Part shown: positions 1 through 5,137 of the stretch, one piece after another
How positions within the stretch are numbered: position 1 is the stretch's first letter
How the letters are laid out: each line of letters starts with the position of its first letter
DNA from: Gallionellaceae bacterium
GTDB taxonomy: Bacteria > Pseudomonadota > Gammaproteobacteria > Burkholderiales > Gallionellaceae
Direction of reading: 5' to 3'
DNA length: 7,157 nt
Assembly: GCA_003445795.1 (NCBI GenBank)
Contig: DMCN01000004.1
Location: forward strand, 1,881 to 9,037
The notes under the pieces: model-generated
The model's input: the letters and a program-made list of their open reading frames with translations, nothing else
Database searches by the model: none
What the model was told of the DNA's origin: nothing
Position numbers and translations under genes: made by a program

Positions 1-11
1 GGGGGGGGGGG
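1..11 (+). repeat. Poly-G tract at window edge (at least 11 G)
   Basis: The first eleven bases are all G and lie inside the open frame of the helicase gene, where they read as glycines. The true length is unknown because the tract touches the edge. It could be a contig-end or low-signal sequencing artefact, or a genuine slippage tract like the G10 run at 2339. Confidence 0.6.
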
Positions 12-1321
12 AGCGCGCTGCGCTGAAGTCCATGCTCTCCATCGATGAGGGTGTCGAGCGCTTCGCGCTGGTGTTCGGCGGTAAGGGGACGATGTTCGAT
101 TTTCAGGAGCACATCCTGGTGCCGAAGGCTGACGTGCTCGACATCCTGCCGGAGCATGGCTGGCGCGATATGCGCAGCGTGAAGAAGGTGGTGCGCATGG
201 ATGAGGTTGGCTTCGATCCGGCGTGCACTGATCCGCGCATCAAGTGCAACCTGTGGGGCGGCTGGCCGACGACTGCGAAGCAGGGGAAGTGCGACCTGCT
301 GCTGGAGGTGTTGGAATATCTGTGCCAGGACGAACCCAACCGCAAGGAAGTGTACAACTGGGCGCTCAAGTGGCTGGCCTACCCGATACAACACCCTGGC
401 GCCAAGATGCGCACAGCGCTCGTCCTGCACGGCCCGCAGGGCACAGGTAAGAACCTGTTCTTCGAGGCCGTCATGGCGATCTATGGCGAGTACGGCCGCA
501 TCATCGATCAAGCCGCCATCGAGGACAAATTTAACGACTGGGCCAGCCGCAAGTTGTTCATGATCGCCGACGAAGTCGTCGCCCGGCAGGAGCTGTTCCA
601 CATCAAGAACAAGCTCAAAGGCTTTGTCACCGGCGAATGGATCCGCATCAACCCAAAGAACGTCGCCGCGCATGACGAAAAGAACCATGTCAACCTGGTG
701 TTCCTATCCAACGAAGCGCAGCCGCTGGTGCTGGAGAAGGACGATCGGCGCTATGCCGTCATCCACACGCCGGAAAAGCAATCGCCAGAGTTCTACCAGC
801 AAGTGCGCGACGAGATCAACGATGGTGGCATCGCCGCGCTGCACCACTACCTGCTCAATTTGGACCTCGGAAACTTCGACGAACACACCAAGCCGCCACA
901 AACCCGCGCCAAGGACGACCTGATCGAACTCAGCATGGATAGCGTCGGCAGCTTCCTGCTCGACTGGCAGCGCGGAGAAGTCAATGACGCGCCATTCTGC
1001 CCGGCACTGGGAAGCCATCTTTTTACAGCCTACCGGAAGCACTGCGAGGTCACCGGAGAGCGATCGCCGCGATCCATGAAGCAGTTCATCGGATACATAA
1101 AACTGCTTCCAGGGTGGCGAGCTGGCGAGTCGTTCACGACACTGCAAGACCTGAATGCAACCGCCAAGGTCAACCGCAAGATGGTCGTACCTCCGAATGA
1201 ACTTCTGCTAAAAAACGCCAAAAGCGACGAAAGCCACGCTAAAAAAGAGGGAGAAAACCAAGCCGTCTGGCTCACCGCATCTTTTTTCGCCTTCGCCAAT
1301 GCGGGAGGTCATCTTGAATAA
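2..1321 (+). CDS. Phage replicative helicase, superfamily 3 / DUF5906 (NrS-1-like), 5'-truncated by window edge
   Basis: This is probably the ATP-driven DNA helicase part of a phage primase-helicase, acting at the replication fork. Counting from the first ATG at 32 (429 residues), GPQGTGKN at 134-141 is Walker A, LFMIADE at 175-181 is the Walker B-like acidic strand, VFLSNE at 223-228 fits sensor 1, and DDRR at 237-240 is a likely arginine finger. The segment from about 120 to 250 matches the DUF5906 helicase pattern as I remember it. The C-terminus (WLTASFFAFAN) resembles the usual end of this family. The frame stays open from 32 back to base 2, and relatives usually carry an N-terminal primase or accessory region, so I treat the gene as partial rather than starting at 32. 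It ends inside the first repeat of the adjacent iteron region. Helicase call: high confidence. Start: unknown. Confidence 0.85.
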   Translation, partial: GGGERAALKSMLSIDEGVERFALVFGGKGTMFDFQEHILVPKADVLDILPEHGWRDMRSVKKVVRMDEVGFDPACTDPRIKCNLWGGWPTTAKQGKCDLLLEVLEYLCQDEPNRKEVYNWALKWLAYPIQHPGAKMRTALVLHGPQGTGKNLFFEAVMAIYGEYGRIIDQAAIEDKFNDWASRKLFMIADEVVARQELFHIKNKLKGFVTGEWIRINPKNVAAHDEKNHVNLVFLSNEAQPLVLEKDDRRYAVIHTPEKQSPEFYQQVRDEINDGGIAALHHYLLNLDLGNFDEHTKPPQTRAKDDLIELSMDSVGSFLLDWQRGEVNDAPFCPALGSHLFTAYRKHCEVTGERSPRSMKQFIGYIKLLPGWRAGESFTTLQDLNATAKVNRKMVVPPNELLLKNAKSDESHAKKEGENQAVWLTASFFAFANAGGHLE

Positions 1322-1322
1322 A

Positions 1323-1402
1323 ACCACGCCAACCACGCATGAAACCACGCCACGACCCACGGCACAAAGCCCGCTGTCATTGGGTTACCACGCCAACCAC
1401 GC
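1323..1402 (+). repeat. Perfect 16-bp direct repeat within the left iteron array
   Basis: ACCACGCCAACCACGC occurs identically at 1323-1338 and 1387-1402, 64 bp apart. Each copy holds two 9-bp-spaced iterons, so the left array looks like a duplicated two-iteron module with a degenerate stretch between (CACG remnants near 1352-1361). Confidence 0.85.
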
Positions 1403-1420
1403 GAAAAACCCTCACGGGAG

Positions 1421-1459
1421 GCGCGTGCGCACATGCGCGCACACACGCGCGCACACACA
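1421..1459. other. 39-bp alternating purine-pyrimidine tract (Z-DNA-prone) at the centre of the iteron region
   Basis: Every odd base is a purine and every even base a pyrimidine from 1421 to 1459, almost all in GC, GT or CA steps with a single AT step, which is a classic Z-DNA-prone composition. It contains the palindromes GTGCGCAC (1425-1432) and TGCGCGCA (1434-1441) and a perfect tandem duplication of GCGCGCACACAC (1435-1446 and 1447-1458). It is bracketed by the 8-bp inverted repeat CACGGGAG (1413-1420) and CTCCCGTG (1466-1473). GC-rich dyad symmetry just upstream of a small terminase gene resembles a cosN region; that reading is inference. Confidence 0.75.
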
Positions 1460-1567
1460 GCTTTTCTCCCGTGGTTCGAGTGGTTTAAGTGGTTTAAAGG
1501 GTTTTATGCGTGGTTTGTGGCGTGGTTGCCTGAATTCTGGCGTGGTTTGCTTGTTCTGGAGGGCGGC

Positions 1568-2095
1568 ATGAACACCGAGACCCGCTCCAAATTCGCCACC
1601 CGCATCGGAAAGGACAAGAGCTACGTCACCCGCCTGGATCAAGCTGGGCGCCTGGTGCTCGTCGGCGAAGGGCGCAGCGCTCTGGTGGATGTTGAGGCCA
1701 GCCTCAAACGCATCGAAGAAACCACAGGGGGGCGGGACGACGTAGCGGCACGCCACGCCGCCGCCAAGGGCCAGCAATCGCCCAAGCCGGACGAGACGAG
1801 GGTGAGCGCGCAGACGCGCAAGGAAATGGCGCAGGCGGACGTGGCCGAGATGGAGCGAGACGTGATGCGCGGCAAACTCATCGATCGCGAGCAGGTGGAA
1901 GCGGCGCTGGCCGATGTCGTCGCCTTCGCCCGTCAGGGCGTGGAAAACCTGCCGCACCGCGTCGCGGCGCAACTGGTCGGTAAAGACTTCGAGCAGGTCG
2001 TCGCCATCCTGCGCGAAGCTATCAGCGACAGCATGGCGGAAACGCACAAAGAGGCGAGCAAGCGGCTCGCGGAACTGGTGAAGGTGGAAGCATGA
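1568..2095 (+). CDS. Terminase small subunit-like DNA-binding protein
   Basis: Likely the phage DNA recognition subunit that marks the packaging site and delivers it to the large terminase. The product is 175 residues. Residues about 5-31 look like a small helix-turn-helix (FATRIGKDKSYVTRLDQAGR), followed by DVEASLKRI (41-49), the layout of Nu1-like proteins and related phage packaging proteins. A polar linker (about 52-85) leads to a long helical C-terminal part (82-172) with LPHRVAAQL at 128-136. I chose ATG 1568 because GGAGG at 1558-1562 sits 5 bases upstream; the open frame back to 1433 only translates the repeat region into an aromatic-rich peptide. The TGA overlaps the next gene's ATG as ATGA. 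Helicase-proximal iterons lie immediately upstream and are the natural candidate binding site. Family call is by pattern and context, since small terminases diverge strongly. Confidence 0.7.
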   Translation: MNTETRSKFATRIGKDKSYVTRLDQAGRLVLVGEGRSALVDVEASLKRIEETTGGRDDVAARHAAAKGQQSPKPDETRVSAQTRKEMAQADVAEMERDVMRGKLIDREQVEAALADVVAFARQGVENLPHRVAAQLVGKDFEQVVAILREAISDSMAETHKEASKRLAELVKVEA

Positions 2096-2518
2096 TCGAC
2101 GTTCACTTTTCCAGCAAAACCGACCTGTGGGCAACGCCGCAGGACTTCTTCGACAAGCTTCACGCCGAATTCGGATTCAATCTCGACGTCTGCGCAACTC
2201 CGGACAACGCGAAGTGCAGCCGTTTCTTCACCAAACTCGACGACGGGCTGGCGCAGGAGTGGAGCGGCGTCGTCTGGATGAACCCGCCGTATGGCCGCGA
2301 GATCGGCAAGTGGATGAAGAAGGCTGACGAATCCGCTCGGGGGGGGGGCGACTGTGGTGTGTCTGGTGCCGTCTCGCACGGACACACGCTGGTGGCACGA
2401 TCACGCCATGCGCGGCGAGGTGCGCTTCGTTCGTGGCCGTCTCAAGTTTGGTGGCGCCAAGTTCAATGCTCCGTTCCCGTGCGCAGTGGTTGTGTTCCGT
2501 CCGGAGTCGCGTGAATGA
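2092..2518 (+). CDS. Phage DNA N6-adenine methyltransferase (Dam family), frameshifted at a G10 tract
   Basis: This would transfer a methyl group from S-adenosylmethionine to adenine N6 in phage or host DNA. The N-terminal half reads in frame from ATG 2092 and has the compact phage Dam layout: LWATPQDFFDKL (12-23), LDVCATPDNAKC (31-42) and catalytic NPPY at 64-67. After residue about 84 the frame is lost in ten Gs (2339-2348), giving a 140-residue product ending at TGA 2512-2514 with an unrelated tail. Reading the next frame from 2348 gives the expected C-terminal half, including RTDTRWWHDH, RFVRGRLKFGG and FNAPFPCAVVVFRPE, to TGA 2516-2518. Nine Gs would join the halves into about 141 residues. 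It starts by ATGA overlap with the small terminase gene, and the restored frame ends by ATGA overlap with the large terminase gene. As written the allele should be inactive; phase variation, pseudogene and sequence error remain open. Confidence 0.85.
2339..2348 (+). repeat. G10 homopolymer, candidate phase-variation tract in the methyltransferase gene
   Basis: Ten consecutive Gs lie about 250 bases into the methyltransferase gene. Nine Gs, or twelve, would put the two halves in frame; ten do not. Runs of this kind slip during replication and switch methyltransferases on and off in several bacteria. A base-count error in sequencing would look the same. Confidence 0.8.
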
Positions 2519-4437
2519 ACGCCCCTCTCCACCCTCTCGCCCTGCGCGCCTTCACCCAAGGCTGGAAGCCCAAGCACCGGCTGACCGTCTCCGAGTGGGC
2601 GGACGCGCATCGCATGCTGTCCGGTGTGGGCAGTTCTGAGGTTGGCAACTGGCGCACCTCGCGCACGCCTTACCTGCGCGAGATACAGGACCAGCTTTCC
2701 GAGCACTCGCCGGCGCAGCTGGTGGTGTTCATGAAGCCGACGCAGGTGGGCGGTACCGAAGTCGGCGGCAACTGGCTTGGCTACATCATGGACCACGCCA
2801 AGGGGCCAACGGCAGTTGCGATGCCGACCGAGAAGTCGATGAAGGACTGGATCGCTCAGAAGTTCGACCCGATGGCGGAGAGCACGCCCAACGTGGCGGC
2901 GGTGCTGTCGCGCCGCAACAACAACAGCAGCGACAACAACTCGCAGTTCAAGAAATTCACTGGCGGCATCCTGTATTTCAAAACCGCCGGCAGCACCGCC
3001 GAGCTTAAATCCACCAGCCTGCGCTACATCCTGGCAGACGAGGTGGACGAGTGGGCGCGCGAGACGCCGCAGGGCGACCCGTTCGGCCTGATCATGGCGC
3101 GGCAGGACAACTTCCACGACCGCAAGGCCTATGTGCCCAGCACGCCCACCATGGACGATGCCAGCCGCATCAAGGAACTCCACGACGGCGGAGACCAGCG
3201 GCAATACTGGGTACCGTGCCCACACTGCGGAGAGCTGCAGGTGCTCAAGTGGTCGAACCTGAAATGGAGCAAGACGCCGGGCACCAACTACATCACCGAG
3301 GTGTGGTACGTGTGCAGCGAAAACGGCTGCGTCATCGAAGAGTGGCAAAAAGCCACCATGCTGCCCGAGCTGGGCCACGGCGGCACGGCGCGCTGGATCG
3401 CGCAAAAGCCGGACGCGCCCTACCCAAGCTACCACCTCAACTCGCTGTATTCCCCCATCGGCCTGGGCCGCGCCTGGCGCGAGATCGCCGCGCAATGGAT
3501 CGAGGCGCAAGACGACCCCGCCAAACTCATGCGCTTCGTCAACACTCGCCTCGGCGAAACCTACCGTAACGCCAGCTGCGACATCAAAGCCAACGCCCTC
3601 GAAGCCCGCGCCGAACCCTACGCGCTGCGCACCGTACCACAGGGCTGTCTGGTCATCACCGTCGGCGTGGATACGCAGGACGACCGGCTGGAGATCCAAG
3701 TCACCGGCCACGGCAAGAAAGACCGCACCTGGACGCTGGACTACCACATCCTGCCCGGCAACCCGGCGGGCGATGAGCTATGGCAGGCGCTGGCCGATTA
3801 CGTCAACGGCATCCGCTTCCAGAACCAGTTCGGCAAAGAACTCACCAGCGAAGCCTGTGCCATCGACACCGGAGGCCACCACACCCACGCCGTCTATGCT
3901 TTCGTGCGCAGCGCCAAAGTGCGCCGCCCCATGGCCTGCAAAGGTGCCAGCACGCCGGGGCGCAGCATCCTGGGCAAACCCAGCATGCAAGACGTCAACT
4001 GGCGCGGCAAAAGCGTGCGCAAAGGCGTCATGCTCTATCTCATCGGCGCCGACACCGGCAAACACCTGCTCTACAACCGCCTCAACGGCGACCACGACAA
4101 ACCCGCCGACGAGCGCCGCGTCCACTTCAGCAACCAACTCGACGGCAAATACTACGACGGCCTAGTCGCCGAAACCTTCAATCCGCGCAAGAACCGCTGG
4201 GAGATCAAAAAAGGCAAGCGCAACGAACCGCTCGACACTTGGGTGCTATCGGTTGCGGCCAGCCACCATCCGGAGTTGTACCTGCACAAGTGGAAGGTGT
4301 CGGACTGGGATAGAAGGGCGGCGATGCTGGAGCCGGTGCAGCAGGTCGATGGGCAGGGCGCACCGGTGCAGACGCCTGCTGCGCCGCAGCAGCCACAGCG
4401 GCGGACGCTGCGCAGGTTTGGGAAGATCGGAGGTTAA
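2515..4437 (+). CDS. Phage terminase large subunit, GpA family
   Basis: The motor and nuclease of DNA packaging: it hydrolyses ATP to pump DNA into the prohead through the portal and cuts the concatemer. The 640-residue length fits lambda gpA (641). Visible features are the deviant Walker A KPTQVGGTE (74-82), Walker B ILADE (172-176), a probable zinc knuckle with C235/C238 (CPHCG) and C267/C272, and nuclease acidic residues in GVDTQDD (384-390) and AIDTGG (449-454), with D574 in DTWVLSVAA as a third candidate. The C-terminus (about 608-640) is low-complexity, Pro/Gln-rich and then basic, as expected for a prohead- or portal-contacting tail. ATG 2515 has GGAG at 2503-2506 and overlaps both possible methyltransferase stops. 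The P-loop has Gly where relatives I recall often have Lys (VGKTE); the upstream K74 parallels lambda K76. Lambda-family terminases usually make cohesive ends, which favours a cos phage. Confidence 0.95.
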   Translation: MNAPLHPLALRAFTQGWKPKHRLTVSEWADAHRMLSGVGSSEVGNWRTSRTPYLREIQDQLSEHSPAQLVVFMKPTQVGGTEVGGNWLGYIMDHAKGPTAVAMPTEKSMKDWIAQKFDPMAESTPNVAAVLSRRNNNSSDNNSQFKKFTGGILYFKTAGSTAELKSTSLRYILADEVDEWARETPQGDPFGLIMARQDNFHDRKAYVPSTPTMDDASRIKELHDGGDQRQYWVPCPHCGELQVLKWSNLKWSKTPGTNYITEVWYVCSENGCVIEEWQKATMLPELGHGGTARWIAQKPDAPYPSYHLNSLYSPIGLGRAWREIAAQWIEAQDDPAKLMRFVNTRLGETYRNASCDIKANALEARAEPYALRTVPQGCLVITVGVDTQDDRLEIQVTGHGKKDRTWTLDYHILPGNPAGDELWQALADYVNGIRFQNQFGKELTSEACAIDTGGHHTHAVYAFVRSAKVRRPMACKGASTPGRSILGKPSMQDVNWRGKSVRKGVMLYLIGADTGKHLLYNRLNGDHDKPADERRVHFSNQLDGKYYDGLVAETFNPRKNRWEIKKGKRNEPLDTWVLSVAASHHPELYLHKWKVSDWDRRAAMLEPVQQVDGQGAPVQTPAAPQQPQRRTLRRFGKIGG

Positions 4438-4439
4438 AC

Positions 4440-4700
4440 GTGACGGAGGTGGTGGAGATGATAAACGACTTGATCAGAGCGATGCGCGAAGCAGGGGTTG
4501 CAGTTCCAGACGGAGTTGCGATGGAGGTTGAGACAAAGATGCGGCAAGCCTATGGAGGAGAGCGCCTGTATATCGCGCGCCTGCCAAAGCAGAACCGCGC
4601 GGTACAACTGGCCAAGCTGGAAAGGCACACTCAAGTCGAGATGGCGCTGGCCACCGGCCTGACAGTTCGCCAGGTGCGCAGGATCAGGAACGGGAAGTGA
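4440..4700 (+). CDS. Short Mor-like transcription regulator
   Basis: Probably a small DNA-binding activator of the Mor/C family, which turns on middle or late phage promoters. The 86-residue product has an N-terminal helical part (1-20), the motif GGERLYIARLPK (39-50), comparable to the strand motif GG-x-x-IYIPK of Mor proteins, and a C-terminal helix-turn-helix at about 64-83 (TQVEMALATGLTVRQVRRI). Full-length Mu Mor is about 129 residues, so the dimerisation part is reduced here. The start is GTG 4440, supported by GGAGG at 4429-4433 with a 6-base gap; ATG 4458 is an alternative with a weaker site. It lies 2 bases after the large terminase stop and 1 base before the next gene. Family assignment rests on short motifs, so it could be another small HTH protein. 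Confidence 0.65.
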   Translation: MTEVVEMINDLIRAMREAGVAVPDGVAMEVETKMRQAYGGERLYIARLPKQNRAVQLAKLERHTQVEMALATGLTVRQVRRIRNGK

Positions 4701-4701
4701 C

Positions 4702-4881
4702 ATGGACGATATCGACCGCGCCCAGCAGCGTGAGCAGGAAGACCGCGCCGGCGCGATCGAGGCTGCGGCAAAAAGCATCCCCAAGGGTAACCCCGGACTA
4801 TGCTACAGCTGCGGGGAGCATTCAGAGCGACTGGTGCAGGGGGCGTGCGCAACCTGTCGCGACAAATATGCCCTGCCGTGA
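4702..4881 (+). CDS. TraR/DksA-like small zinc-finger protein
   Basis: A 59-residue protein whose start MDDIDRAQQREQ is typical of phage and plasmid TraR/DksA-family proteins, which bind the RNA polymerase secondary channel and alter transcription. Two cysteine pairs, C34/C37 (CYSCGE) and C49/C52 (CATC), form a four-cysteine zinc site. Only 11 residues separate the pairs, against about 17 in TraR as I recall, so the finger is shortened and the call is by N-terminus plus Cys4 pattern. ATG 4702 follows the Mor-like stop by one base, and its TGA overlaps the next GTG start as GTGA. Role in shifting host transcription toward phage genes is inferred from the family. Confidence 0.65.
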   Translation: MDDIDRAQQREQEDRAGAIEAAAKSIPKGNPGLCYSCGEHSERLVQGACATCRDKYALP

Positions 4882-5081
4882 AGCCGTGCTACACCTGCCA
4901 TCACCGGCGCTGCAAGACCGAAAGCAAAAGCAAGGGACATGTCGCCATATGGGGGTGTGGTCGCAAAGGAATCCGCTTCGGCTACCAGCGCGAATATGAA
5001 GCCGGCGAGAATATGCCGCCAAGGTGCGCAGACCACATCACGCTTGAATCGGTGTGGATGAAAATGCAAGAAGCGTCCTAA
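4878..5081 (+). CDS. Small Cys-rich hypothetical protein, possible zinc ribbon
   Basis: I do not recognise this 67-residue protein. It begins MKPCYTCHHRRC from GTG 4878 and has cysteines at 4, 7, 12, 27 and 50 with histidines at 8, 9 and 53, so it could bind one zinc ion. The middle is basic (KTESKSKG), and the C-terminus is short and mixed. I chose GTG 4878 because it overlaps the preceding TGA as GTGA and puts CxxC at the N-terminus; an in-frame ATG at 4800 would lie deep inside the TraR-like gene without a visible ribosome site. Translation is probably coupled. A perfect inverted repeat starts one base after its stop. Function unknown; a regulatory or nucleic-acid role is only a guess from the neighbours. 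Confidence 0.55.
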   Translation: MKPCYTCHHRRCKTESKSKGHVAIWGCGRKGIRFGYQREYEAGENMPPRCADHITLESVWMKMQEAS

Positions 5082-5111
5082 GCGGACATTTTTTGCCTTA
5101 ACAATGTCCGC
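5082..5111. promoter_or_regulatory. Perfect 9-bp inverted repeat (hairpin or operator) between small genes and neck gene
   Basis: GCGGACATT at 5082-5090 is the exact reverse complement of AATGTCCGC at 5103-5111, with a 12-base loop that starts with Ts. No T-run follows the right arm on either strand, so this is not a standard intrinsic terminator. It fills most of the only real gap after the terminase genes (5082-5137). It could be an operator, an RNA processing or translation-control hairpin, or a weak attenuator. Confidence 0.5.
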
Positions 5112-5137
5112 AGCTACACCGCATGCTTGCGCGGACG

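Larger units (their letters stand above)
1321..1548. repeat. Two opposed arrays of AACCACGC iterons (candidate cos/packaging site or replication origin)
   Basis: The left array carries AACCACGC at 1322, 1331, 1343 and 1395, plus TACCACGC at 1386. The right array carries the reverse complement GCGTGGTT at 1508, 1520 and 1540, plus weaker copies at 1469, 1478 and 1487. Spacing is often 9 bp: 1322/1331 and 1386/1395 on the left, 1471/1480/1489 on the right. Longer exact inverted pairs are 1321-1331 with 1538-1548 (11 bp), 1331-1340 with 1506-1515 (10 bp) and 1343-1353 with 1517-1527 (11 bp). The last two pairs cross rather than nest, so a protein-bound array fits better than one simple hairpin. 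The position between a helicase gene and a small terminase gene fits either a terminase-bound packaging site or helicase/initiator iterons. The repeats are directly visible; the function is inference. Confidence 0.8.

Noticed and set aside
1241..1287. A-run/T-run complementarity (AAAAAAGA with TCTTTTTT) near the helicase 3' end as a terminator
   Set aside because: The stem is only A-T/G-C-poor with a 31-base loop, lies inside the coding region, and lacks a GC stem.
1322..1547. CRISPR array
   Set aside because: The repeats are 8-9 bp, partly tandem and in two orientations, with no regular spacers or cas genes.
1433..1567. N-terminal extension of the small terminase frame
   Set aside because: It only translates the repeat region into a Trp/Phe-rich peptide; ATG 1568 has a good ribosome site and gives a normal helix-turn-helix N-terminus.
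1299..1571. 90-codon + strand frame across the iteron region
   Set aside because: Its product is a translation of the repeats (Thr/His-rich then Gly/Leu-rich) with no domain-like content.
1412..2134. 240-codon open frame on the minus strand
   Set aside because: It is antisense to the small terminase gene and the iteron region, with no family motif or ribosome site seen.
2401..3747. 448-codon open frame on the minus strand
   Set aside because: It lies almost wholly opposite the large terminase gene, has no recognisable domain, and reads as the Val/Ala/Arg/Leu-rich shadow usual in high-GC DNA.
5082..5111. Inverted repeat as an intrinsic terminator
   Set aside because: The Ts are in the loop, not after the stem, on the coding strand, and the minus strand has no downstream T-run either.
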